Source: Fertoeibacter niger
Lineage (GTDB): Bacteria > Pseudomonadota > Alphaproteobacteria > Rhodobacterales > Rhodobacteraceae
DNA length: 64,000 bases
Direction: 5' to 3'
NCBI RefSeq assembly: GCF_009380135.2
Contig: NZ_WHUT02000001.1
Span: 124,001-188,000 of the forward strand
Positions 42,597 to 52,940 of this stretch are shown here, piece after piece. Numbering within the stretch: position 1 is the first letter of the stretch; each line of letters begins with the position of its first letter. A program made the position numbers and the translations under genes. The notes below the pieces were generated by a model. It did not search any database and was not told where the DNA came from. It was given only the letters and a program-made list of their open reading frames with translations.

Positions 42597-42736
42597 TACA
42601 CACCATCCAAAATGATCATCGCCACCATAATAGTTTGCGTCGGTCAGAAATCAGTCAACTGGAAAATTCCGATTCTGACACGAACGCTTTGAGTGTTGCA
42701 TTAAAAGTGTAAAATTTCTGCATATACGATCAGTGG

Positions 42737-42765
42737 AACGGGGCCACAAACAGAGTGGCCCCGTT
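42737..42765. terminator. Hairpin downstream of acnA
   Basis: AACGGGGCCAC (42737-42747) pairs perfectly with GTGGCCCCGTT (42755-42765) around AAACAGA. It lies 20 bases after the acnA stop. Only a short T tract follows, so intrinsic termination is likely but not perfect. Confidence 0.7.
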
Positions 42766-42784
42766 TGGCTTTGCTTGACGCCGG

Positions 42785-45556
<2,772 letters not shown>

Positions 45557-45669
45557 ACGGGCCTCCTGGCACTGGCTCGGGAAAAATGCGGCATCGCATC
45601 GCTTGATCCTGCATGCCCCAGCGCGGGGCGTCGTGCAAGACGCAAGGGAGTCGCGTTGTTTGTATACCA

Positions 45670-45679
45670 CGGCATGCCG
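45670..45679 (-). promoter_or_regulatory. Palindrome within a candidate acnA promoter
   Basis: CGGCATGCCG is a perfect 10-bp palindrome. On the minus strand a possible -10 box TATACA (45666-45661) lies immediately downstream, with GCTGGA about 17 bases upstream as a weak -35. Placement between the two boxes suggests an operator. This is a prediction from position only. Confidence 0.3.
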
Positions 45680-45715
45680 AAAATCCAGCCCCGGTTTCGC
45701 ACCTTTTGCACAGGG

Positions 45716-45827
45716 CTGTGGCAACCCGCCCACGCAGAATGCCCCCTGGCAAAACCTTTGCCGACCCGCGAGGCGCGGCCGCTGTTGCAGCCCGCCCACG
45801 CAGTTTGCGCACTCGCAAAACCTTGAT
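45716..45827. repeat. Imperfect 45-bp direct repeat in the acnA/DUF1223 divergent region
   Basis: CTGTGGCAACCCGCCCACGC at 45716 and CTGTTGCAGCCCGCCCACGC at 45782 start two copies 66 bases apart. Both continue with AG-rich then CAAAACCTT blocks (GGCAAAACCTTTGCC; CGCAAAACCTTGATT). The second copy contains TTTGCGCACTCGCAAA, a 6-bp-arm inverted repeat. They fill much of the 332 bases between divergent acnA and the DUF1223 gene; no small gene is seen in the gap. Confidence 0.6.
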
Positions 45828-45888
45828 TGGCAGGTGTATGGGTCCGGGGCTACAACGGAATGGAACGATGGGGATCGGGAACCAGAAC

Positions 45889-46590
45889 ATGCGTCAGATG
45901 ATAAGCGCCGCCTGCGGCCTGTGGCTTGGCCTTGCCGCAACCGGACATGCGCAGTCTCAACCGGTGGTCGTGGTTGAACTTTACACCTCGCAGGGCTGTT
46001 CGTCCTGCCCGCCTGCTGACGAACACATGGCAAAACTGGTGGCTGACCCGCGCGTGATCCCCCTGGCCCTGCATGTGGATTACTGGGATTACATCGGCTG
46101 GAAAGACAAGTTCGCCAGCCCCGACTTTACCAAACGCCAGAAGGCCTATGCGCGTGCGGCGGGCAGTCGCACCATTTATACCCCCCAGATGATCGTGGCC
46201 GGGCAGGAACGTGTCGAGGGCCACCAGCCCGATGCGCTGGCGGCGCTCATCGGGCTGCATGCGGCGCTGGCCACGCCGGTGACATTGCGGCTGGAACGCA
46301 GCGGCGGCATGCTGCTGATCCGTGCCGAGGCCGATCCGCCGCTGGGGCAGGGCGTGCAGGTGCAACTGGTGCGTTACCGCCCCGTCGAACAGACCACCAT
46401 CGAAAGCGGCGAGAATGCGGGCAAGACGGTGACATACCATAACATCGTCACCTCCTGGCAGAACCTTGGCCTCTGGTCAGGCACAGTGCCGCTGGAGATG
46501 GAGGCGGTGGCCGACGGTGACGAGCCCGTGGTCGTGATCCTGCAGAACGAGGGCCCGGCGGGCATCGTGGCCGCTGCCCGGCTGAACTGA
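45889..46590 (+). CDS. DUF1223 family secreted thioredoxin-like protein
   Basis: The 233-residue product has a signal peptide (MISAACGLWLGLAATGHAQ) and the DUF1223 motif VVVELYTSQGCSSCPPADEH, a thioredoxin-like CxxC (SSCPP preceded by GC). WDYIGWKDKFASP and YTPQMIVAGQERVEGH are typical of the family. The function is unknown; the CSSCPP motif suggests a redox role in the periplasm. ATG 45889 is chosen; 45868 is a close alternative with a nearer GGAA. It is divergent from acnA. Confidence 0.88.
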   Translation: MRQMISAACGLWLGLAATGHAQSQPVVVVELYTSQGCSSCPPADEHMAKLVADPRVIPLALHVDYWDYIGWKDKFASPDFTKRQKAYARAAGSRTIYTPQMIVAGQERVEGHQPDALAALIGLHAALATPVTLRLERSGGMLLIRAEADPPLGQGVQVQLVRYRPVEQTTIESGENAGKTVTYHNIVTSWQNLGLWSGTVPLEMEAVADGDEPVVVILQNEGPAGIVAAARLN

Positions 46591-46620
46591 GCGGCACCGG
46601 GTTTTCGGCGCTGCCGGGGG

Positions 46621-47598
46621 TCAGGCGGCAGGCGGGCCCTTCCAGCGGCGGTGAATCCAGAACCACTGGTCCAAGTGCTGGCGCACCAAAGCCTCAAGGC
46701 TGTTGTTCAAGGCCTGTGTCATGTCTTCGGCCGTGCCGGCGGGAATGGGGGCCTCGACCACAATGTCGAAACTCAGCCCGTCTGCCTTGCGGATCGCATA
46801 GGTGGGGATCATCAACGCATTGTATTTCAACGCCATTTCCGCAGCCGACAGGGCGGTCATCGCATCATGGCCAAAGAACTGCAAAGGCACGCCGTCGCGC
46901 ATGTGCACGTCGATCAGCATGCCCAGCATGCCGCCGCCGCGCAGAAAGCGCAGCATCTGGCCCAGCCCCTGCCGCCCGCGCGGAAACACCGGCTGGCCGA
47001 TGGTCGAAATCGCCGCGACATAATGCGTGTTGAAATACAGGTTTTTCATCGGGCGATACAATGCGCCCACACGGTAGCCCCGCGCGATCAGGGCGGCGCG
47101 GCTGGCGTCGTAATTGCCGAAATGCCCGGTCACAAGGATGACCGGGCGCCCCGCTGCATGGGCGGCGTCCAGCGCCGCCACGCCGGGGCCGGTCAGCGGC
47201 TGGCTTGCGGCGCGGGCCACGAAATCACGGCCTGAATAAATCTCTATGACCGTGCGGCCCACGTTGTTGGGCACCGCGCGCATCAGCCGTTTCACCTCGG
47301 CCTGCGGCAGACCGGGCAGGATCAGCGCCAGATTGTCACGCACCCGCCGGTCATAGCCCGCGATGGGCGCGATGACATGCGCCATGACCCATCCGCACAG
47401 CGGCACCCGCCAGCGGTAGGGCAGCAGCAGCAACGCCCCGATGAGCCCGCGCAACAGCGCATTCTGCAACCACAGGGCAGGGTGGCGTTTGCCCTGCACC
47501 GATTTGGTCCGCGCGGTGGCGGCTGCCGGTTCCGTTGCCCCTTCGGTCGGGAGGGTGGGGGCTGACGGGTGGTCGGGCCGGGGGTCTGCTGGCGTCAT
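46621..47598 (-). CDS. LpxL/LpxM-type lipid A acyltransferase
   Basis: The enzyme probably adds a secondary acyl chain to lipid A. The 325-residue protein has an N-terminal membrane helix (LLRGLIGALLLLPYRW), the acyltransferase motif HFGNYDASR (catalytic His and Asp as HxxxxD), ALYRPMKNLYFN, and PRGRQGLGQMLRFLRGGGMLGMLIDVHMRDGVPLQFFGHDA (in pieces). A Pro/Ala-rich N-terminal 35 residues precede the domain; the true start may be later. It lies between the convergent DUF1223 gene and a 170-base gap before the FliG-like gene. Confidence 0.88.
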   Translation of the reverse strand: MTPADPRPDHPSAPTLPTEGATEPAAATARTKSVQGKRHPALWLQNALLRGLIGALLLLPYRWRVPLCGWVMAHVIAPIAGYDRRVRDNLALILPGLPQAEVKRLMRAVPNNVGRTVIEIYSGRDFVARAASQPLTGPGVAALDAAHAAGRPVILVTGHFGNYDASRAALIARGYRVGALYRPMKNLYFNTHYVAAISTIGQPVFPRGRQGLGQMLRFLRGGGMLGMLIDVHMRDGVPLQFFGHDAMTALSAAEMALKYNALMIPTYAIRKADGLSFDIVVEAPIPAGTAEDMTQALNNSLEALVRQHLDQWFWIHRRWKGPPAA

Positions 47599-47768
47599 CG
47601 GGCCTCATGCGGCGGTCAGCCGCCCTTGTCTCGTGCTGCCAGACATAAGGCCCCGTTGCCATGATCACAAGCACGCCGCTGCGGCTTTGGCGGCCCGGGG
47701 TTGCAGCAACCGCAAGTGATGGCAAGACCGCAAGTGACGGGGATTGCGCTGTGGCAAGGTTCAATCCC

Positions 47769-48836
47769 TTACTCCTCCTCTGTCAGCAGAACCACCTCGC
47801 CCGCCGCCTCCAGTTGGCGGATTGCCGTCACGACGGCCGCCATCGCCGCCTCGGCGTCCTTGTCGCGCGGTTTGCCGCGTGTGGCCATTTCCTCGCGCAG
47901 GGCCTGCGCCAGCCGTTGCGACATGTTGGCCAGGATGAACTCCACCGTCGCGGGGGCGACGGCCTCTGCGGCCACCAGCGCCGTCACCATCACTGGCTGA
48001 TCGACCAGCCGCACCACCTTTGGCACGTCCCGCGTCGCCAGCCGCGCCGGGATATGCGCAAAGGTGAAGATCGCGCGGCGCACCTGTTCGGCAAAGGCGG
48101 CATCGGTTTCTTCCAGCCCTTTCAGCACATCCTCGCGCATCAGCGCGCCCGCAACGTTCAGGATCGCCCCCACCCGTTCCACCGGCCCGGTATCAAAGGC
48201 GCGGGCGGGCTGGCTTTCCACCTGCTGCGCCAGCGACAGACCGATGCGGCGCACCGTTTCGGGGTTCACATTGCCGGTCATCGACACGGCATAGGCCACG
48301 CGGCGGGCCTTTTCGCCGGGCAGGCGGCCCAGCAGATCGGCGGCCTTTGGCACAGGCAGTTTTGAAAGCATCACGGCCGCCACCTCGACGCTTTCCTGTT
48401 CCAGCACCGGCAGCAGGCGTTCGGGCGGCAGGGTTGTCAGCCTGTCCCAGGGGTCCGCCTTGGCCGAAGCCCCGGCCAGTCGCCGCAGCCGGTTGGCCGC
48501 CGTGGCGCTGATATGGCCATCCATCAGGCCAAGCGCGCCCTCGATCCCGCCGGGGAAAGCCAGGCCCACCTGCTCCAGCTCGGTCACGAATTCATCCACC
48601 ACGGCGCCCAGGGTGCTGCGGTCGATCAGGCGCATCAGGCCGATCTGTTCGGTCAGCGCGGCCTGCATATGCTCGGGCAGCGCCGACAGCGGCAGCGACG
48701 ATCCTTCGGCCAGCAGCAGCCGCACGATCACCGCCGCCTTTTCACGGTTGCTGAGTTGACGGGGCGGCGGCGCGGCCCCGGCAGGAACCGCCACCATCCG
48801 CTGCGCCGGTGTGATCTGGGCCAAAGCCTGTGCCAT
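47769..48836 (-). CDS. FliG-like flagellar motor switch homologue (orphan)
   Basis: This 355-residue protein has the FliG three-part layout: N domain (REKAAVIVRLLLAEG), middle domain (PVLEQESVEVAAVMLSKLPVPKAADLLGRLP in pieces) and C domain (FAEQVRRAIFTFAHIP, then FILANMSQRLAQALREEM). The conserved middle-domain EHPQR is EQES (146-149), and the torque-helix charges are partly changed. No other flagellar gene is in the window. It could be a true second FliG or a repurposed paralogue. ATG 48836 is preferred because AGGAGG lies 6 bases upstream; ATG 48857 adds seven residues. Confidence 0.78.
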   Translation of the reverse strand: MAQALAQITPAQRMVAVPAGAAPPPRQLSNREKAAVIVRLLLAEGSSLPLSALPEHMQAALTEQIGLMRLIDRSTLGAVVDEFVTELEQVGLAFPGGIEGALGLMDGHISATAANRLRRLAGASAKADPWDRLTTLPPERLLPVLEQESVEVAAVMLSKLPVPKAADLLGRLPGEKARRVAYAVSMTGNVNPETVRRIGLSLAQQVESQPARAFDTGPVERVGAILNVAGALMREDVLKGLEETDAAFAEQVRRAIFTFAHIPARLATRDVPKVVRLVDQPVMVTALVAAEAVAPATVEFILANMSQRLAQALREEMATRGKPRDKDAEAAMAAVVTAIRQLEAAGEVVLLTEEE

Positions 48837-48905
48837 GTCGCCTCCTGTGATTCGCATCTGTCAGGGGGCAGCATGGTGCCGCGCGGTTAAGGCCGCCTTT
48901 AGGCC

Positions 48906-49076
48906 TTAGCTGGTCGTCGCGGGAACACAGGCCCTGACGGTCGCGTCATAGGTCTGGCCTTCACCGCAGGCCGAGGCGGTCACGTCTTTTTCATACATGC
49001 AGCCCTGTGCCAGGCTGACGCCGGGCAAAAGCGCAAGGAACAGGGCGGCAAGGCTGATCTTCATCGGCATCTTCAT
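48906..49076 (-). CDS. Small secreted cysteine-motif protein (56 residues)
   Basis: This short frame encodes 56 residues: a signal peptide (MKISLAALFLALLPGVSLAQ) and a mature part with three cysteines, GCMYEKDVTASACGEGQTYD ending ATVRACVPATTS. AGGAG lies just upstream, favouring ATG 49070 (50-54 residues) or ATG 49076. The motif C-x2-G-x2-[YW]-D-x5-C occurs with identical spacing in the neighbouring TPR protein (CTDGKVWDEATKTC). The gene lies 13 bases downstream of that TPR gene on the same strand, so they are probably co-transcribed. Function unknown. Confidence 0.7.
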   Translation of the reverse strand: MKMPMKISLAALFLALLPGVSLAQGCMYEKDVTASACGEGQTYDATVRACVPATTS

Positions 49077-49089
49077 TCTCCTGTCAGGG

Positions 49090-49635
49090 TCAGTGGTTGT
49101 AGGTCACTCCGGTGGCAATGGCATGGGCCAGCGCGGTTTCGGCCCAGCTTCCCGCCCCGCCGCGCTGGCGGATCTCGGCCAGTTGCAGGTTGGCCAGTTC
49201 GATTTCCCCTTGCACGACAAAGCCCTGGCCCATGTAGGACCGCGCAAGGATATTGCCGGGGTCCAGCACCAGCGCGCGGTCATAGGCTGCCTGGCCTTCT
49301 TCCAGCCGCCCGGCCATGCGATGCGCGAACCCCATATAGGTCAGCACCCGGCCGGTTTCGCCCTCGGTCATGGCGGCCAGCACCTGCAAGGCCGCATCCG
49401 GCTGCCCGGCATAGGCCAGTTCGCGCGCGGCACGAAAACGGGTGTCGTCGTTCAGCCGGGCATCCTTGGCATCGGTGCAGGTCTTGGTCGCCTCGTCCCA
49501 CACTTTGCCATCGGTGCAGGTGGTTGTGGTTTCGGTGGGCTTCGGCGGTTCGTCATCATCGGTGCCCACGGCAAAGGCGGCATGGGGCAGGACAGCAACG
49601 GCCATGACGGCCAGACCGGTAAGCATGCGCAGCAT
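49090..49635 (-). CDS. Secreted TPR protein with cysteine motif
   Basis: The 181-residue product has a signal peptide (RMLTGLAVMAVAVLPHAAFA), a Thr-rich linker with DDDEPPKPTETTTT, the motif CTDGKVWDEATKTC, and tetratricopeptide-like helices (ARELAYAGQPDAALQVLAAM, AGRLEEGQAAYDRALVLDPG, NILARSYMGQGFVVQGEIE). It resembles other periplasmic TPR proteins of unknown role. ATG 49635 is chosen for the signal peptide; 49647 is the alternative. It precedes the 56-residue protein gene with the same cysteine motif. Confidence 0.78.
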   Translation of the reverse strand: MLRMLTGLAVMAVAVLPHAAFAVGTDDDEPPKPTETTTTCTDGKVWDEATKTCTDAKDARLNDDTRFRAARELAYAGQPDAALQVLAAMTEGETGRVLTYMGFAHRMAGRLEEGQAAYDRALVLDPGNILARSYMGQGFVVQGEIELANLQLAEIRQRGGAGSWAETALAHAIATGVTYNH

Positions 49636-49771
49636 CGGAGTTCCCAAGCAGTTGTTCGCCCGATCCTACCACGAATCGGGCGAACAACGTGACGGGAAAT
49701 GGCGCAGCGGCCCGCCGCATGCGCCATTGCGCACCTTTGCGCAAAAAACCGCCAGCCTTGCCCTGCAGGGG

Positions 49772-51079
49772 TCAGGTGTTGCCGAACACCCGGGCAAAGA
49801 TCGTGTCCACATGTTTGGTGTGATAGCCCAGATCGAATTTCTCGGCGATTTCGGCGGGGCTGAGGGCGGCGGTCACTTCCGGGTCGGCCAGCAGTTCGGT
49901 CTGGAAATCAGCGCCATGCTCCCACACCTTCATCGCGTTGCGCTGCACCAGGCGGTAGCTGTCTTCGCGGCTGACGCCGGCCTGCGTCAACGCCAGCAGC
50001 ACGCGCTGGCTCATCACCAGACCACGGAATTTGTTCATGTTGGCCAGCATGTTGGCCGGGTAGATCACCAGCTTTTCCACCAGCCCCGCCAGCCGGTGCA
50101 GCGCGAAATCCAGCGTGATCGTGGTGTCGGGGCCGATGGCGCGTTCCACGCTCGAATGGCTGATGTCGCGCTCATGCCACAGCGCCACATTCTCCAGCGC
50201 CGGGATCACCGACATGCGCACCAGCCGCGCAAGGCCGGTCAGGTTTTCCGACAGCACGGGGTTGCGCTTGTGCGGCATGGCGGACGAGCCCTTTTGCCCG
50301 GGGCTGAAAAACTCTTCGGCCTCCAGCACCTCGGTCCGCTGCATGTGGCGGATTTCAATGGCGATATTTTCTATGCTGCTGGCAATCACGCCCAGTGTGG
50401 CGAAATACATCGCATGCCGGTCACGCGGGATCACCTGGGTGCTGATCGGTTCAGGCGTCAGGCCCAGTGCCGCGCAGACATGCTCTTCGACGGCGGGGTC
50501 GATATTGGCGAAGGTGCCCACCGCGCCGGAAATCGCCCCGGTCGCCACTTCGGCCCGGGCCGCGACCAGCCGCGCGCGCCCCCGCGCCATTTCGGCGTAA
50601 AACCGGGCAAAGGTCAGGCCCATGGTGGTGGGTTCGGCATGGATGCCATGGCTGCGGCCGATGCGGACGGTATCCTTATGCTCCATTGCGCGGGCCTTCA
50701 GCGCGGCCAGCACCCGGTCCATTCCCGCAAGCAACAGATCCGTCGCGCGCACCAGTTGCACGTTGAAGGTGGTGTCCAGCACGTCAGAGCTTGTCATGCC
50801 CTGATGCACGAACCGCGCGTCATCGGCACCGATATGTTCGGCCAGATGGGTCAGAAAAGCGATCACGTCATGTTTGGTGACGGCCTCGATCTCATCAATC
50901 CGGGCCACGTCAAAGGTCACGTCCTTTGCCCGCCATACCGCCTCGGCATTGGCCTTGGGTATCACGCCAAGTGCCGCCTGCGCGTCGCAGGCATGGGCCT
51001 CGATCTCGAACCAGATGCGGAACTTGGTTTCCGGCGACCAGAGGGCCACCATTTCGGGGCGGGAATAGCGGGGGATCAT
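49772..51079 (-). CDS. purB: Adenylosuccinate lyase
   Basis: PurB catalyses two steps of purine synthesis (SAICAR to AICAR, and adenylosuccinate to AMP). The 435-residue protein has the fumarase-superfamily signature SSAMPHKRNP with GQKG before it, and MTSSDVLDTTFNVQL and IGRSHGIHAEPTTMGL of the AMP-lyase branch. ATG 51079 (MIPRYSRPEMVALW) is the family start. It lies downstream of the DUF333/dddP pair, separated by 105 bases. Confidence 0.97.
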   Translation of the reverse strand: MIPRYSRPEMVALWSPETKFRIWFEIEAHACDAQAALGVIPKANAEAVWRAKDVTFDVARIDEIEAVTKHDVIAFLTHLAEHIGADDARFVHQGMTSSDVLDTTFNVQLVRATDLLLAGMDRVLAALKARAMEHKDTVRIGRSHGIHAEPTTMGLTFARFYAEMARGRARLVAARAEVATGAISGAVGTFANIDPAVEEHVCAALGLTPEPISTQVIPRDRHAMYFATLGVIASSIENIAIEIRHMQRTEVLEAEEFFSPGQKGSSAMPHKRNPVLSENLTGLARLVRMSVIPALENVALWHERDISHSSVERAIGPDTTITLDFALHRLAGLVEKLVIYPANMLANMNKFRGLVMSQRVLLALTQAGVSREDSYRLVQRNAMKVWEHGADFQTELLADPEVTAALSPAEIAEKFDLGYHTKHVDTIFARVFGNT

Positions 51080-51184
51080 GGCAGGCCTTTCGGTTGGCAG
51101 GGCAGGCGAGGCTGCCTTAGACTGCACGGGCAGCCATGACAAGCGCCGCGCACCCGCTCTGGCAATTCGCGGCCCGGGCTTGCG

Positions 51185-51442
51185 CTACAGCGGCTCGCTG
51201 TCGCGGTAAAGCTTCCATTCCTCGATCACGCTGCCGTCGGGCAGGTGGCAATACAGCAGCGCCGCCTGTGCTTCGCCGCGCTGTTCCAGCCGCCCGCCGC
51301 GTTCGTTGCAATAGACCGAGGCCGGGTTGGCCATGCCGATGCGCGTGAGTTCGGGCGCGGTCTGCCCGCCGCTGCCCCCGCCACCGCAGGCTGCCAGCAG
51401 GCCAAGCGGCAGGCCGCGCAGAAGTTTGATGCAAGATATCAA
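51185..51442 (-). CDS. DUF333 lipoprotein
   Basis: This 85-residue protein has a lipoprotein signal (LLRGLPLGLLAACGG, acylated cysteine at residue 19) and a DUF333 domain (GMANPASVYCNERGGRLEQR, then ALLYCHLPDGSVIEEWKLYR) with two cysteines that probably form a disulfide. DUF333 proteins are small secreted or lipidated and sometimes called putative hemolysins without proof. The start is TTG at 51442, sharing bases with the dddP stop (TTGA), which suggests translational coupling to dddP. Confidence 0.82.
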   Translation of the reverse strand: MISCIKLLRGLPLGLLAACGGGGSGGQTAPELTRIGMANPASVYCNERGGRLEQRGEAQAALLYCHLPDGSVIEEWKLYRDSEPL

Positions 51443-52767
51443 GGGCCGCCCATAAGTTGCTGATCAAACGGATATTTTGTCAGGTTCTCATGCCCGGTCT
51501 CGGTTATCAACACCTGATCCTCCAGCTTGATCGAGAAATCGCCCCCCTCGGGCGACACCAGCGCCTCGACACACAGCACCATACCGGGTTGAAGGTGATA
51601 GTCGAAACTGCCCGCAACCCATTGATCCGGATAGGCAATCAGCGGCCATTCATCGCACAGCCCCACGCCATGCATCTTGCAGCCGTATTTCTGTTTTTGA
51701 TACTGCGGGGCCAGATGGTGCCCCAGATGCGTCAGATCGTGAAAGCTGACCCCGGGTTTCAGCAGCGCCATGTTGGTCTGGATATGCTCATGCGCGTGCT
51801 GCATCGCGGCCACCATGTCGGGGCGCGGTTTGGCATCGCCGATCCACCAGGTGCGGCTGATGTCGATGCAGATGCCATAGCTGCCGATCAGGTCGGTATC
51901 AAAGGCCAGAATCTCGTTGTTGCGCAAAATGCGGGGTCCGCATTCCTGAAACCAGGGGTTGGTGCGGGGCCCGGTGGCCAACAGCCGCGTCTCGATCCAT
52001 TCGCCACCCCGCTTGATGTTCTCGGCATGCAGCACGGCCCAGATCGCATCTTCGGACATGCCGGGTGCTGCCGCCGCCTGCATCGCCGCCACCGCCTTTT
52101 CACAGGCATCATGGGCGCAGCGCATGGCAAGAATCTCGTCCACGCCCTTGATCGCACGGGTTTTTTCGGTCAGCTCCTCACCTTCCATCACCTGAAAACC
52201 CTGCGCCTCCAGCGCGCGCAGGCCGTGGACCATGATCTTGTCCACCGCCAACCGCTTGTTGCCGCCGCCATGCGCTGCGATCAGATCCTCCACTTCGGCT
52301 GCAAAGGCGCGGGCCACTTCGCCCGCCCGGTCGCCGCGGTCAAAATAGAAGAAATCCGCGCCGGATCGCTGCTCGCGCACCAAGGGGTTGAATGACGACA
52401 GGAAGGGCGAGTTCTTGTAATCCCAGATCACCATATAGCCATCGGCGCAGATCAACAGCGCGCGAAAGGCGTTGTGCGTGTTCCACAATTGCATGTTGGT
52501 GCTGTCGGTGGCGTAGCGGATGTTCAGCGGATCGAACATCAGCACCCCACCATAGTCGCGCGCCACAACCGCTTGCGTCAGCCGCCGCCAGCGATGTTCC
52601 CTCATCGCGGCAAGGTTTGGCAAGGCCAGACCCGCCGCCGCCCATTCCCCAAAGGCCAGTTGTGTTGGGCCGATTTCCACCCGGTCATTGTCATTGGGTG
52701 ATCCATCGCCCAGCGTGTCGCCTCGGCTGGGGTCGATCTTGCGGCGGTCGGAATAATGCTGGGTCAT
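51439..52767 (-). CDS. dddP: Dimethylsulfoniopropionate lyase DddP
   Basis: DddP cleaves DMSP to dimethyl sulfide and acrylate. The 442-residue M24-fold protein keeps the family's two-iron ligands: D290, D292, D302, H366, E401 and E416. These sit a constant 5 residues before D295, D297, D307, H371, E406 and E421 of the studied enzyme, and Y361 and D372 match the catalytic Y366 and D377. The regions KIDPSRGDTLGDG, MFDPLNIRYATDSTNMQLWN and LCDEWPLIAYPD are typical of DddP rather than peptidases. GGAGG lies 6 bases before ATG 52767. The gene is coupled to the DUF333 gene and divergent from the DUF3445 gene. No acrylate or propionate genes are adjacent. Confidence 0.87.
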   Translation of the reverse strand: MTQHYSDRRKIDPSRGDTLGDGSPNDNDRVEIGPTQLAFGEWAAAGLALPNLAAMREHRWRRLTQAVVARDYGGVLMFDPLNIRYATDSTNMQLWNTHNAFRALLICADGYMVIWDYKNSPFLSSFNPLVREQRSGADFFYFDRGDRAGEVARAFAAEVEDLIAAHGGGNKRLAVDKIMVHGLRALEAQGFQVMEGEELTEKTRAIKGVDEILAMRCAHDACEKAVAAMQAAAAPGMSEDAIWAVLHAENIKRGGEWIETRLLATGPRTNPWFQECGPRILRNNEILAFDTDLIGSYGICIDISRTWWIGDAKPRPDMVAAMQHAHEHIQTNMALLKPGVSFHDLTHLGHHLAPQYQKQKYGCKMHGVGLCDEWPLIAYPDQWVAGSFDYHLQPGMVLCVEALVSPEGGDFSIKLEDQVLITETGHENLTKYPFDQQLMGGP

Positions 52768-52940
52768 GGCGGGCCTCCGGGCTGGGGCCAGCGTCAGCCA
52801 ACTGCGCCTGTGCGGCTTGCCCAGCCGCGACGCGCGCCGCGTCGCAAACGGGATCAGCCGTTGCGGCAAAGCGACATCGCCCGGCCGGGCGGCGACGCGG
52901 GGCTTGGCCCGCAACGCCGCGCTGCGCTAGTCTGCCCGCG

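Noticed and set aside
45557-46033. Long N-terminal extension of acnA
   Set aside because: The frame stays open, but the residues are unlike aconitases and GGAGGC precedes the ATG at 45556; it also overlaps the DUF1223 gene.
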